Shown piece after piece: positions 7,277 through 16,403 of a stretch of 64,000 bases of DNA. This stretch comes from an uncultured Eisenbergiella sp. (GTDB taxonomy: Bacteria > Bacillota > Clostridia > Lachnospirales > Lachnospiraceae), in the NCBI GenBank assembly GCA_910585455.1, contig CAJUEL010000001.1:1-64000 (forward strand), written 5' to 3'. Below the pieces are notes generated by a model. That model worked only from the letters and a program-made list of their open reading frames with translations. It did no database searches and was not told where the DNA came from. Numbering within the stretch: position 1 is the stretch's first letter; each line of letters begins with the position of its first letter. The translations under genes were made by a program, and so were the position numbers.

Positions 7277-9064
7277 ATGCGACAGCTGAAAACAGAATTT
7301 TCCGACCAGATCACACAACAGAATGTTCTTTCCAAATACCCGCGCCCTTCCCTGGTCCGGAGCTCTTATCTGAATTTAAACGGACTATGGCAATATGCCA
7401 TCACAAAAGACGATGCCATCCCACAGCGGTTCGACGGCCAGATCCTCGTCCCTTTTTCACCGGAAAGCGCCCTTTCCGGCGTATCCAGACAGCTGATGCC
7501 GGACGAAACCCTGTGGTATCTGCGCAGCCTGCCCGCCGGCCACCCGACAGGCAACAGACGCCTGCTGCTCCACTTCGGCGCGGCGGACCAGCGCGCGCAG
7601 GTCTTTATCAACCGCAAAGAGGCAGGCTCCCATATGGGCGGCTATCTCCCCTTCACGCTGGATATCACGAAGCTTATGTCCGATGGGGAAAATGAACTGC
7701 TCGTGAAAATAACGGATGTCAGCAACACCTCCTGGCACAGCCGTGGAAAACAGTCGCTAAAGCCCGGCGGCATGTTCTATACCGCCCAGAGCGGGCTGTG
7801 GCAGACTGTGTGGGCGGAAACCGTGCCCGCCCATTATGTAAAAAAGCTTCTTTTCACGCCGGATTTTGACCATAGCCGCATGCGCATGCGGGTGGTTTCC
7901 TCTGCCTCCCGCCCCTTTACCTGCACCATCACAGGCGACGGCATAGCGCCGGTCTCTTTTTCCGGTACAACCAATGAAGAGCTCATCATGGAGCTTCCCG
8001 GCTTCCATCCCTGGAGTCCGGAGGATCCCTTCTTATACCGGATAAGCCTGCAGACAGGAGACGATCAGGTTTCCAGCTATTTTGCCATGCGCAAATGTGA
8101 CATTCAGACGGACAGTGCCGGCATACGCCGTTTTTTCCTGAATAACAAACCCTGCTTCCAGGCCGGGGTGCTGGATCAGGGCTATTGGCCCGAAGGACTT
8201 TATACCGCTCCCTCCGACGACGCGCTCATCGCCGACATCCTGCGGATGAAAAAGCTCGGCTTTAACATGCTGCGCAAGCACGCCAAAATCGAGCCGGAAC
8301 GCTTTTATTATCATTGCGACCGGCTGGGCATGCTGGTATGGCAGGATATGGTCAACGGCGGCTCCGCTTATAAGCACTGGTTCGTCACCTATCTCGCCAC
8401 CCTCATGAACTGGAACCATATTTTCTGGCATGACGGCAAAAGACACCATCGCCTTCTTTCCCGCACGGACCTGGAGGGACAAAAGGAGTTTTTGCAGGAA
8501 ATGAAGGAGACTGTTTCCTTTTTATACAATCATCCCAGCATCGTCGTATGGGTGCCCTTCAACGAGGGCTGGGGGCAGTTTCACGCGCTGAAGGCGGCAA
8601 AGCGCCTCAAAAAGCTGGACCCCACCCGGCTGGTCGATCACGCCAGCGGCTGGTTCGACCAAAAGGGCGGCGACATCATCAGCCTGCATTATTACTTCCT
8701 GACGCTGAAATTTACACCGGAAAAAAGCCGTGCGCTGGCGCTGACGGAATTCGGCGGCTACTCCTGCCCGGTTCCCGGACACACCGCCTGCGATAAGGTT
8801 TACGGCTATAAAAAGCTGAAAACCCCCCATGCCCTCACCAAAGCCTATGCTAAGCTGATCCAGAAAACCATCCTCCCTGCCGTCCGCTCCGGCATCAGCG
8901 CCACCATCTACACCCAGCTGTCCGATGTGGAGGAGGAAACCAACGGCATCTATACCTACGACCGGAAGGTATGCAAGCTTTCCCCCAAGGTCGTCCGTGC
9001 CCTGAACTGCCAACTGAAAAAGTGTGCGCAAAGCGCCAACGGCGGGTGCTGGAATGGACAATAG
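7277..9064 (+). CDS. Glycoside hydrolase family 2 (beta-galactosidase/glucuronidase-like)
   Basis: 595-aa cytoplasmic glycosidase, no signal peptide. Order: N-terminal jelly-roll sugar-binding domain (about 25-165, with WYLRSL), Ig-like domain, then a TIM barrel from about 300 with KHAKIEPERFYYHCDRLG, HPSIVVW, the acid/base Glu430 in NEGWG and the nucleophile Glu491 in TEFGG. It lacks the extra C-terminal domains of long LacZ enzymes. Exact sugar specificity is not readable. ATG at 7277 has GGAG 6 nt upstream. The last codons include a 20-mer shared with an intergenic hairpin at 4335, and the stop codon lies inside the target duplication of a MITE-like element, so the 3' end has probably been remodelled. 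Confidence 0.88.
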   Translation: MRQLKTEFSDQITQQNVLSKYPRPSLVRSSYLNLNGLWQYAITKDDAIPQRFDGQILVPFSPESALSGVSRQLMPDETLWYLRSLPAGHPTGNRRLLLHFGAADQRAQVFINRKEAGSHMGGYLPFTLDITKLMSDGENELLVKITDVSNTSWHSRGKQSLKPGGMFYTAQSGLWQTVWAETVPAHYVKKLLFTPDFDHSRMRMRVVSSASRPFTCTITGDGIAPVSFSGTTNEELIMELPGFHPWSPEDPFLYRISLQTGDDQVSSYFAMRKCDIQTDSAGIRRFFLNNKPCFQAGVLDQGYWPEGLYTAPSDDALIADILRMKKLGFNMLRKHAKIEPERFYYHCDRLGMLVWQDMVNGGSAYKHWFVTYLATLMNWNHIFWHDGKRHHRLLSRTDLEGQKEFLQEMKETVSFLYNHPSIVVWVPFNEGWGQFHALKAAKRLKKLDPTRLVDHASGWFDQKGGDIISLHYYFLTLKFTPEKSRALALTEFGGYSCPVPGHTACDKVYGYKKLKTPHALTKAYAKLIQKTILPAVRSGISATIYTQLSDVEEETNGIYTYDRKVCKLSPKVVRALNCQLKKCAQSANGGCWNGQ

Positions 9065-9066
9065 AA

Positions 9067-9200
9067 GTTACTATTCAGGCAGGTCTGCGCGTTCACCGCG
9101 CAGACCGTAAAAAAATGTAGTGGCAACAAGCATCCGCCCCATCGCGAAGCGATTTTTATGGGCGGATGCCGTTACTATTCAGACGTGTCTGAATAGTAAC
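9067..9200. mobile_element. MITE-like insertion with 8-bp target duplication
   Basis: 134-bp element with terminal inverted repeats: the first 21 bases and the reverse complement of the last 21 agree at 19 positions, both starting GTTACTATTCAG. It is flanked by the direct repeat CAATAGAA at 9059-9066 and 9201-9208. Inside are a 10-bp hairpin (9082-9106), a nested hairpin (9130-9169) and, at the right end, a 30-nt palindrome (9171-9200). No coding capacity. The left target copy contains the GH2 stop codon. Confidence 0.75.
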
Positions 9201-9210
9201 CAATAGAAAA

Positions 9211-9255
9211 CAGGCTGTTTCCGGTCGCGTTATCCGGAAGCAGCCTGCCCTTTTT
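9211..9255 (+). terminator. Terminator after the GH2 gene
   Basis: A 14-bp stem (9211-9224 with 9234-9247, one G-U pair) is followed by CCC and five T. It lies beyond the MITE-like element and probably ended the transcript before that insertion. Confidence 0.75.
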
Positions 9256-9322
9256 GCGCCCGCCAAAGGCGGCGGTAATATGACACTTTGAAAAATATAT
9301 GGCAAAAGGTATCCCCTGCGAG

Positions 9323-10201
9323 TCAATATGCCAGAATCTCGCATCCATCCTCCGTCACAGCAACGGTCACTTCCCACTGTGCGGAGGGCTTGCCGTCCTC
9401 CGTGTATACAGTCCATCCGTTGGAATCATCCACATAAATTTCTTCTGTGCCCGCATTCACCATCGGCTCGATCGTAAAGACCATGCCGGGCGCCATGAGC
9501 ATTTCCGTTCCCTTCGGCGCGACATAGCTCACAAACGGGTCCTCATGAAACTCCAGCCCCACGCCATGTCCGCCGATTTCAACCACAATGCTATAGCCGT
9601 TTTCCTTCGCATGGCTGTTCACCGCATCCGCCATGTCGCCCAGAAACTGCCAGGGCTTCACCTGAGCGATTCCCGCTTCCATGCACTCCTTCGCCACCCG
9701 GACCAGCCGCTCCCGTTCCGGCGTCGTGGTACCGCCCACAATGAACATTCTGGAGGAATCCGAAAAATATCCTTTATAGATGGTGGAAACGTCCACATTC
9801 ACAATATCTCCCTCCTGCAGAATTATGTCCTCAGAAGGAATGCCGTGGCAGACCTGATCATTGATGGAGGTGCAAACGCTTTTGGGATATCCTTCAAACC
9901 CCAGGGGCGCAGGGATCGCGCCGCTTTCTCTCGTCTTTTCCTCCACCAGACGATCAATTTCCGCCGTGCACATGCCCGGGCGGATATGCGCCGCCACATG
10001 GTCCAGCACGGCGATATTGATCTTCCCGCTCTCCCGGATGCCGTCAATCTGCTCCTTTGTTTTGATCTGTCCATGCTCCGGCACAATATGCCCCTCTAAA
10101 GCATAGCCTTTGATTTTTTCATCCATCCGCATGTGACAGGTTTTATACTTTTTCCCGCTGCCACACCAGCATGGATCGTTTCGTTCTATTTTCTTTTGCA
10201 T
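9323..10201 (-). CDS. map: Methionine aminopeptidase type I with SEC-C zinc motif
   Basis: Removes the initiator Met from nascent proteins. The 292-aa protein starts with a SEC-C zinc motif (C11, C13, C22, H23 in CWCGSGKKYKTCH) that is thought to aid ribosome binding. The pita-bread catalytic domain has the metal ligands in NVDVS and SDSS (two Asp), GGHGVG (His), FTIEPM (Glu) and WEVTVA (Glu). ATG at 10201 is chosen because GGAGG lies 8 nt upstream; the longer reading frame has no ribosome site. It has its own promoter (10277-10305) and converges with the GH2 gene. Confidence 0.95.
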   Translation of the reverse strand: MQKKIERNDPCWCGSGKKYKTCHMRMDEKIKGYALEGHIVPEHGQIKTKEQIDGIRESGKINIAVLDHVAAHIRPGMCTAEIDRLVEEKTRESGAIPAPLGFEGYPKSVCTSINDQVCHGIPSEDIILQEGDIVNVDVSTIYKGYFSDSSRMFIVGGTTTPERERLVRVAKECMEAGIAQVKPWQFLGDMADAVNSHAKENGYSIVVEIGGHGVGLEFHEDPFVSYVAPKGTEMLMAPGMVFTIEPMVNAGTEEIYVDDSNGWTVYTEDGKPSAQWEVTVAVTEDGCEILAY

Positions 10202-10276
10202 GCCAAAAGCCTCCGATTCCTGACTTTCCCTTGCCAGTCTGTGATCCGGCGTTCTCTTTTTGAAAATGCCGCTAAC

Positions 10277-10305
10277 ATTATAGCAGAAAGCGTTTTGTCG
10301 GTAAA
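10277..10305 (-). promoter_or_regulatory. Promoter of map with extended -10
   Basis: Minus strand TTTACC (10305-10300), 17 nt, TATAAT (10282-10277), preceded by TGC, an extended -10 element. Confidence 0.65.
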
Positions 10306-10332
10306 GGCTTTCTTTGAACGTATGTGCCATAA

Positions 10333-10914
10333 TTAAAATTTCTGCCGCGGATACCGTTTCCGCTTATCCTTCCGTCCGCCCCGCTGCCGCAGCAGCTCAT
10401 CCAGCTTCTTATAATGCTCTTCCTCCCTTGCCCAGTGCTTTTCCTCCCGCTCCTGCGCCTTTTCCTCCATCTGCCGAAACTGAAAATCCAGCTCCTTCAA
10501 AACTGCCTCATTATTTTCCCGCACAGCACGAGAAACGAGATTTTCCAGCAAAAACTGCAGCTTTGCAGCTTTGCTCGACCGCTCGTCCATCAGAATTGTT
10601 TCCACCGAAAGCGCCTCCTGCCTGTTTTCCTTTTCCACCAGCCCCTGCACTTCCCTTACTACCTCCTCCGGAACGGCAAGCCTGCCGTCCTCCGACAGCA
10701 TCAGCCGGATCGCCTTAAGCTGCATGCCCTGTTCCTTCCATTTCTTTATATTTTCCAAAAGTGCCATATCTTCCTTTGTGTAAAACCGGTGCCCCTGCCT
10801 GTTTCGCCCGATGGACAGCCCCAGCTCCTCCTCCCAGTAACGCAAAACATGCGTCTCCACCTCCAGCTTCTTCGCCGCATCCTTAATCGTATAGGTCGTT
10901 TCCTGTGCTACCAT
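10333..10914 (-). CDS. MerR-family transcriptional regulator
   Basis: 193-aa regulator. Residues about 7-75 are a MerR winged helix-turn-helix (TYTIKDAAKKLEVETHVLRY, then HRFYTKEDMALLENI). The C-terminal 110 residues form a highly charged, likely coiled-coil region, not a metal-binding or multidrug-binding domain. ATG at 10914 has AGGAG 6 nt upstream. It lies 92 nt after dnaB in the same direction, so it may be the end of the gdpP-rplI-dnaB operon. The effector is unknown; a DNA-structure or chromosome-related role is possible from the neighbours but unproven. Confidence 0.82.
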   Translation of the reverse strand: MVAQETTYTIKDAAKKLEVETHVLRYWEEELGLSIGRNRQGHRFYTKEDMALLENIKKWKEQGMQLKAIRLMLSEDGRLAVPEEVVREVQGLVEKENRQEALSVETILMDERSSKAAKLQFLLENLVSRAVRENNEAVLKELDFQFRQMEEKAQEREEKHWAREEEHYKKLDELLRQRGGRKDKRKRYPRQKF

Positions 10915-11006
10915 ATTCCTCTCCTTTCTCTGCGCAATGCCTCTGAAAATATAAAAAGGACAGTGCATCATTTCTACACCATCCTCTTTCGTCTGAATTG
11001 CTACGT

Positions 11007-12347
11007 CTATTTCTGTAAATTTGCAAACCTTGTATATTCCGGCAGCCATGCCAGCTCCACCGTGCCGATGGAACCGTTTCTCTGCTTGGAAAGAATCACC
11101 TCTGCAATTCCCTTTTTCTCGGTATCCGGATTGTAATAATCGTCCCGGTATAAAAACATGACCACATCCGCGTCCTGCTCGATCGCCCCCGACTCACGCA
11201 GGTCGGAAAGCATCGGTCTGTGCTCCGGCCGCTGTTCCACGGCGCGGGATAGCTGTGAGCAGGCGATAACCGGCACATTCAGTTCTCTTGCCAGCGCCTT
11301 TAAAGCGCGGGAAATGTCCGAAATTTCCTGCTGTCTGGAATCGTTTCCCCGTCCCGCGCCACCGCTCATCAGCTGCAGATAGTCGATGATGACCAGCTTT
11401 AAATCAAATTCCAGCTTAAACTTCCTGCATTTGGAGCGCAGCTCCGCGATCGTGATGCCCGGCGTATCATCAATGATCAGATTCGATCTTCCGATCACGC
11501 CCGCGCCCTCGATCAGGCTTTCCCATTCCGCGTCGCTCAAATTGCCCGTACGCAAATGCTGGGCATCCACCTTCGATTCCAGGGAAAACAGACGGTTTAC
11601 GTACTGTTCCTTGCTCATTTCCAGACTGAACATTGCCACGGTCAGATTCTGTTTGAAGGCCACCTGCTGGGCAATATTGAGCACAAAGGCTGTCTTTCCC
11701 ATGGAAGGCCGCGCCGCGATCAAAATCAAGTCAGAGGGCTGCAGCCCCGCCGTTTTATAATCCAGATCCAGAAATCCGGTGGCAACCCCCGTAACATTTC
11801 CCTTGTTTTTGGATGCCTTCTCGATCTTGTCCATGGCGTTCATGACCACCTGACGGATCGGCACAAAATCTCCGGTATTCCTGCGCTGCACCAGATCAAA
11901 AACACGCTTCTCCGTGCTCTCCAGTATCGCTTCCAGACTTTCAGTTCCCGCATAGCAGGTATTGGCAATCTCTTCGTTCAGACGGATCAGCCTGCGCAGC
12001 GTGGATTTTTCCGCCACGATATTGGCATAATATCTGATGTTCGCTGAGGTCGGCACCGCCGTGATCAGATCCCGGATGAATTCCGGACTCGCCACCTCGG
12101 GCGGCACATCCTTTTCCTTAAGCTTGTCCTGCAGAGTGACGATATCCACGGCGTTTCCGGCATCATGCAGGGCGACCATTGTCTCAAACATGACGCCATA
12201 CTGTTTATTATAAAAATCTTCGCCCGTGATGAGTTCGGATGCCGTCACGATCGCCTCACGGTCCAGGATCATGGAACCGATCACGGACTGCTCAGCCTCT
12301 ATGCTGTGCGGAAGTATTCTTTTTAAAATCGCCTCTTCTGCTGCCAT
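11007..12347 (-). CDS. dnaB: Replicative DNA helicase
   Basis: Hexameric helicase that unwinds DNA at the replication fork. The 446-aa protein has the N-terminal primase-interacting domain (PHSIEAEQSVIGSMIL) and the RecA-like C-terminal domain with Walker A ARPSMGKT at about 215, Walker B LKLVIIDYLQLM and the RQQEISDISRALK and LRESGAIEQDADVV motifs. No intein. The ATG at 12347 has GAGAGG 4 nt upstream; an in-frame ATG four codons earlier is possible. It follows rplI, the arrangement common in Firmicutes. Confidence 0.97.
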   Translation of the reverse strand: MAAEEAILKRILPHSIEAEQSVIGSMILDREAIVTASELITGEDFYNKQYGVMFETMVALHDAGNAVDIVTLQDKLKEKDVPPEVASPEFIRDLITAVPTSANIRYYANIVAEKSTLRRLIRLNEEIANTCYAGTESLEAILESTEKRVFDLVQRRNTGDFVPIRQVVMNAMDKIEKASKNKGNVTGVATGFLDLDYKTAGLQPSDLILIAARPSMGKTAFVLNIAQQVAFKQNLTVAMFSLEMSKEQYVNRLFSLESKVDAQHLRTGNLSDAEWESLIEGAGVIGRSNLIIDDTPGITIAELRSKCRKFKLEFDLKLVIIDYLQLMSGGAGRGNDSRQQEISDISRALKALARELNVPVIACSQLSRAVEQRPEHRPMLSDLRESGAIEQDADVVMFLYRDDYYNPDTEKKGIAEVILSKQRNGSIGTVELAWLPEYTRFANLQK

Positions 12348-12468
12348 CTTTCCTCTCATTCCGCCGTCATGCGGTCTTATGTACCATACCTGTTACTGCT
12401 TTCTTTTCTTTCGCGCACTGTACACATTCCTGTCCGGACTGCAGACATGTGCTCCCTTTCATCACGCT

Positions 12469-12915
12469 TTACGCTTCCTGCACCTTCACCGTCAGCTTCC
12501 CCGTCACCTGCGGATGAAGCCGGATGGGCACCTCGAAGGTGCCGAAGGTCTTGATGGGATCCGTCAGCTGAATCTTCTTCTTATCGATCTCCATATCGCA
12601 CTGTTCCTTATATGCCGCCGCGATTTCCTTGGAGGATACGGAACCGAAGGTCCGCCCGCCCTCACCGGCCTTGATCTGTACCACCACCGACTTCGTCTCC
12701 AGAACCGCCGCCAGCTCCTTCGCGTTGTCAAGCTGCTGCTGCGCCAGCTTTTCCTCCCGCGCTTTCTGCAGCTTTAAATCGTTCATATTCGCGCCGGTAG
12801 CTTCCAGTCCCAGCTTCTTTTTCAAAATAAAATTCTTGGCGTAGCCGTCGCTGACCTCCACGACCTGTCCCTTTTTCCCAAGCGCTTTTACATCTTCCAA
12901 TAAAATTACTTTCAT
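12469..12915 (-). CDS. rplI: Ribosomal protein bL9
   Basis: 148-aa protein of the large subunit that binds 23S rRNA near the L1 stalk. The N-terminal domain (MKVILLEDVKALGKKG, GYAKNFILKK) and C-terminal domain (TFGSVSSKEIA, KTFGTFEVPIRLHP) are both complete, joined by the long connecting helix. Its start overlaps the stop of the GdpP-like gene in an ATGA, so translation is probably coupled. Confidence 0.97.
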   Translation of the reverse strand: MKVILLEDVKALGKKGQVVEVSDGYAKNFILKKKLGLEATGANMNDLKLQKAREEKLAQQQLDNAKELAAVLETKSVVVQIKAGEGGRTFGSVSSKEIAAAYKEQCDMEIDKKKIQLTDPIKTFGTFEVPIRLHPQVTGKLTVKVQEA

Positions 12916-14963
12916 GAAATCTCACCTTCCTCTATCATTTTATCCAATGTTCTTTTTAACACTTCAATTCCGTCATGCAATGAGATATTTTCCATCTGGC
13001 AGCCCGCCATGTTCAAATGACCGCCGCCGCCCATGCGCTCCATGATGACCTGCACATTGACCTCGTCGATGGAACGGGCGGAAAAGAAAACCTTGCCCAT
13101 AAATTCTGTGAGCACGAAGCTCGCCTTGACGCCGCGGATATTCAAAAGCTCGTTCGCCGCCTGTGCGCCTATCACGTTGGGGCTGACCAGACCCTCGCTC
13201 TGACAGATGGAAATCGCATACGCATGCCGGTAGATTTCCGCCTGTCCGACCGCATCCGCCCGCGCTTTGTATTCTACAGCATTTTCCCGGAAAAGCTTTC
13301 GCACCCTGGTCACATCCGCGCCGTTTCGCTTCAAAAAAGCCGCCGCTTCAAAGGTTCGCACGCCGGTTTTCGACACGAACTTGTCCGTATCGATCACCAT
13401 GCCCGCGTACATGCTGTCCGCTTCCTCGCTGCGGATCCGCAGGCTATCGCTGATATACTGCAAAATTTCGGAAACCATCTCACAGGCAGAGGACGCATAG
13501 GTTTCCACATAGGAAAGCGTCGCATTCTCAATCGTCTCCGTGCCGCCCCTGTGGTGATCGAGCACCACGATAGACTTACACATCCGCAAAAGCTCCGGAC
13601 ATTCCGTGATGGAGGGCTTATTCACATCCACCACCACCAACACCGCGTTCGGTCCCGCGTTTTCAATCGCCTGTGCGGAATTGATCAGCATATCATCCTC
13701 GTATTCCGGATTGTTTAAAAACAGATCTACAATGGGCTGCAGGGATGTATTGACATTGTTCAAAACGATCTGCGCCCTCCGCTCCAGCGTCCGGGCGATC
13801 CGGTAAATGCCCACCGCCGCGCCGAAGCTGTCCACATCCGCGTTGGCATGTCCCATGATGAGAACGTGGTCCTTGCTCGTGATGATTTCCCGCAGGGCAT
13901 GAGCCTTCACCCTCGCCTTGACCCGGGTATTCTTTTCCACCTGCTGGCTCTTTCCGCCGTAATAATTGATTCTGTCCGGCAGCTTCACCACCGCCTGATC
14001 GCCGCCCCTGCCCAGCGCCAGATCGATCGCCGTGCGGGCGAATTCGTAATTCTGTGCGTATACGAGACCGTCCAGCCCTATGCCGATGCTGATGGTCACC
14101 GCCATCTCATTGCCGATGTTGACCGTCTTGACATCCTCCAGCAGCTCAAACCGCTGCTCCTGCATCTGGGCGACCGCCTTTTTCTTTAAAATAATCAGGT
14201 ACTTGTCCTTTTCGATTTTCTGGCAAATGCCGTCAAATGCCGCCACATATTTATTGACCTTCCTGTCGATCAACGCGGTCAGCAAAGAACGGCGCACCTC
14301 CTCCACGCTCGCCAGCGCTTCTTCATAGTTGTCCAGATAAATCAGCCCCACCGCCAGAGACTGGGCGTCATTTTCCCGCAGCGCGATCTTTAACGCGGTC
14401 TCGTCATACAGATAGATCGCATAGAGACAGCCTTCATAGTCGCCGTTCTCCATGATATCGCTGTCTTCCTCGACTCCCTTGAGCGATACCCGGGTGATAT
14501 GCGCCATATATTCGCTTCCCTCAAAGGAAATCTCGATCTCCGCCTCCTGATCGCCCTCCGGCAGCTTCTCTTTGGTGATGGCGGGAAATACATAGGTGAT
14601 GGACTTGCGGAAGCCCTTCTCACTGTGAATCGCGCTCTTAAACGCGGTGTTGCACCACAGCACTCTGCCATTGTCGTCCAGCAGCGCATAGGGCACCACC
14701 ATATCCCGTAGCAGAGTCTTCTGTATCTGCCCGTACTGGGTCGCAAAGCTGACCAGCTCATTGATGATGACCGGACGGTTATAGAGCATCAGCAGCACAA
14801 TCATCCCAAAATACAGCACCAGAAAGCAGGTCAGTAAAAAACCCGCCCTCATATCCAGGAAATAGATCCCCACATCCACCAGCGTCAAAAGGATGCCCAG
14901 ATACAGGGAGGTCTGCATGTAAATTTTCAGCCTTCCCTTGAGCCTGACTCTTTTTTTATTCAT
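12912..14963 (-). CDS. gdpP: GdpP-type cyclic-di-AMP phosphodiesterase (DHH family)
   Basis: Membrane-bound enzyme expected to hydrolyse c-di-AMP and so tune osmotic and wall homeostasis. The 683-aa protein has two N-terminal transmembrane helices (about 15-60), a PAS-like sensor (about 85-160), a degenerate GGDEF domain (about 170-300) and a DHH/DHHA1 phosphoesterase with GHANADVDS, VVLDHH and the glycine-rich GGGGHLNMAG. All catalytic motifs are present and the length fits GdpP (about 660). It is first in the unit with rplI and dnaB, as in many Firmicutes. Confidence 0.93.
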   Translation of the reverse strand: MNKKRVRLKGRLKIYMQTSLYLGILLTLVDVGIYFLDMRAGFLLTCFLVLYFGMIVLLMLYNRPVIINELVSFATQYGQIQKTLLRDMVVPYALLDDNGRVLWCNTAFKSAIHSEKGFRKSITYVFPAITKEKLPEGDQEAEIEISFEGSEYMAHITRVSLKGVEEDSDIMENGDYEGCLYAIYLYDETALKIALRENDAQSLAVGLIYLDNYEEALASVEEVRRSLLTALIDRKVNKYVAAFDGICQKIEKDKYLIILKKKAVAQMQEQRFELLEDVKTVNIGNEMAVTISIGIGLDGLVYAQNYEFARTAIDLALGRGGDQAVVKLPDRINYYGGKSQQVEKNTRVKARVKAHALREIITSKDHVLIMGHANADVDSFGAAVGIYRIARTLERRAQIVLNNVNTSLQPIVDLFLNNPEYEDDMLINSAQAIENAGPNAVLVVVDVNKPSITECPELLRMCKSIVVLDHHRGGTETIENATLSYVETYASSACEMVSEILQYISDSLRIRSEEADSMYAGMVIDTDKFVSKTGVRTFEAAAFLKRNGADVTRVRKLFRENAVEYKARADAVGQAEIYRHAYAISICQSEGLVSPNVIGAQAANELLNIRGVKASFVLTEFMGKVFFSARSIDEVNVQVIMERMGGGGHLNMAGCQMENISLHDGIEVLKRTLDKMIEEGEIS

Positions 14964-15183
14964 TCCCTTTCACTCCCGTTTGCCTTGCGACATTTTCCGC
15001 AAAACCTTTATCCTGAATCAGTATACCATTTCTTTGCGCAAATTACCATACCCCAAAATGAAAGCCTTCGCCGTAACGCGACAAATTGTATTACTTTTCA
15101 CGGGCAATGTCATGAAGTTTAGCGGCAAACGCCGGGAGCGAAGCGAAAGAACCGGCAGCGGACACAGGAGCAGCAGCCGGTCA

Positions 15184-15222
15184 GGAGGAAAAACGGTAAC
15201 GGCAGTTCCTGCCTTTTCCTCC
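15184..15222 (-). terminator. Hairpin terminator after the Fic gene
   Basis: A GGAGGAAAA/TTTTTCCTCC stem encloses a second GGCAG/CTGCC stem; the T-rich side comes last on the minus strand. It lies just beyond the Fic stop codon. Confidence 0.5.
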
Positions 15223-15229
15223 GCATATT

Positions 15230-15982
15230 TTATTTTTTTCCCTTCCGCAAAATCTGCTTCCTCCAGGTTTTTTCCGTCTGCCATTTTAAAAAATCCCGGA
15301 GCGGATCAAGCTCCTGTTCCGTATCCCATGCCTCCAGCGCCGCATAATATTCCTTCCGGTCCTCTTCATGGATAATGATGGGCGGATGCTGATGCAAAAC
15401 CAGAAAATAATTCATCGCCAACCGTCCGGTCCGTCCGTTTCCGTCAGCAAAAGCGTGGATATTCTCGAATTTCGCGTGGAAATACGCCGCTGCGGTCAAA
15501 GCATTTTGATCCGATACCTCTAAAAGCTCCGATAGCAGTTCGGCGATTTCTTCCTGCACATCCTCCGGCGCAGCTCCGACCTCCTCTTTGCCTGTCACAT
15601 AATCATGCTTTTTATATATGCCTGGGCGTTCTCCCAGCTGCCATCTGCGCGTATCATAAGTGTTCTGCGTCAGACATTTCTGCAATTCCTTCAGAAAGGC
15701 TTCATCCAAAGGACGCTTCTCCTGAAATGCCGTCAAAAACAGCTCATTCGCCTCCCTGGCATTCCGGATTTCAAACAGGGTGCGCAGGTCTCCTGTATAA
15801 GAAGTCACTCCGTCATGCTCAAAAATCTCTCTCGTATCATGATACGTAACGCTCTCGTTCTCAATTCTGCCGGAATGATACGCAAATGCAATGCTATGAC
15901 CGTTTAATGCCTCTGCCAGCTGCGCATCCGTCTTTATATTTTTTTCCTGCCATAAGATAAGCGCCTTTTCATACTCTGTCAT
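15230..15982 (-). CDS. Fic-family AMP-transferase, N-terminally autoinhibited class
   Basis: 250-aa Fic protein expected to transfer AMP (or another phosphate-containing group) to a hydroxyl of a target protein. The catalytic motif H176-A-F-A-D-G-N-G-R-T-G-R187 is intact apart from Ala for the usual Pro after His. Residues 37-42 (SGRIEN) match the inhibitory (S/T)xxxE(G/N) helix, here N-terminal to the Fic core, defining a class II self-inhibited Fic. Start ATG follows GGGAGG. No antitoxin is next to it, as expected for this class. The target is unknown. It lies between the gdpP and rpsF operons. Confidence 0.9.
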   Translation of the reverse strand: MTEYEKALILWQEKNIKTDAQLAEALNGHSIAFAYHSGRIENESVTYHDTREIFEHDGVTSYTGDLRTLFEIRNAREANELFLTAFQEKRPLDEAFLKELQKCLTQNTYDTRRWQLGERPGIYKKHDYVTGKEEVGAAPEDVQEEIAELLSELLEVSDQNALTAAAYFHAKFENIHAFADGNGRTGRLAMNYFLVLHQHPPIIIHEEDRKEYYAALEAWDTEQELDPLRDFLKWQTEKTWRKQILRKGKK

Positions 15983-16013
15983 GCCCGATCCTCCCGGTCC
16001 AACCTGCAGGTGT

Positions 16014-16052
16014 TAAAAAAGCTGTCAGGGAGTTGTATGCATCCCTGACAGC
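16014..16052 (-). terminator. Terminator of the rpsF-ssb-rpsR operon
   Basis: Minus strand 11-bp perfect stem GCTGTCAGGGA/TCCCTGACAGC (16052-16021) with a 10-nt loop, followed by TTTTTT, 50 nt after rpsR. Confidence 0.9.
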
Positions 16053-16102
16053 CTTTCCTGCGGACTGCTCGACGAATGCGCGCAGTCCTGTATAAACGAT
16101 TC

Positions 16103-16366
16103 TTATTCTGCTACATAGGGCATAAGAGCCAGATGACGCGCTCTCTTGATCGCTGCCGTCAGCGCCCTTTGGTGCTTCGCGCAGTTGCCGGTGATCCTTC
16201 TGGGGAGGATCTTGCCTCTCTCAGATACGTATCTCTTCAGCTTGTTCACGTCCTTGTAATCAATTACGTTGTCTTTGCCGCAGAATACGCAGACCTTTTT
16301 CCTTCTGCGGATGCCGCCTCTCTTCCTGGCGGGGGCATCGGGTCTCTCGGATTTATTAAATGCCAT
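16103..16366 (-). CDS. rpsR: Ribosomal protein bS18
   Basis: 87-aa small-subunit protein that pairs with bS6 on the platform. Family signature VIDYKDVNKLKRYVSERGKI and PRRITGNCAKHQR is clear. The Cys residues near the N terminus (CVFC) belong to the zinc-ligand (C+) type. It is last in the rpsF-ssb-rpsR operon, separated from ssb by two strong hairpins. Confidence 0.97.
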   Translation of the reverse strand: MAFNKSERPDAPARKRGGIRRRKKVCVFCGKDNVIDYKDVNKLKRYVSERGKILPRRITGNCAKHQRALTAAIKRARHLALMPYVAE

Positions 16367-16403
16367 GATGGTTTACCTCCTGTCTGAAAATGTAAATCGG
16401 GAA

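Noticed and set aside
14964..15183. Promoter of the gdpP-rplI-dnaB unit
   Set aside because: A TATACT lies at 15025-15020 on the minus strand but no acceptable -35 is found at the right distance, so I do not list it.
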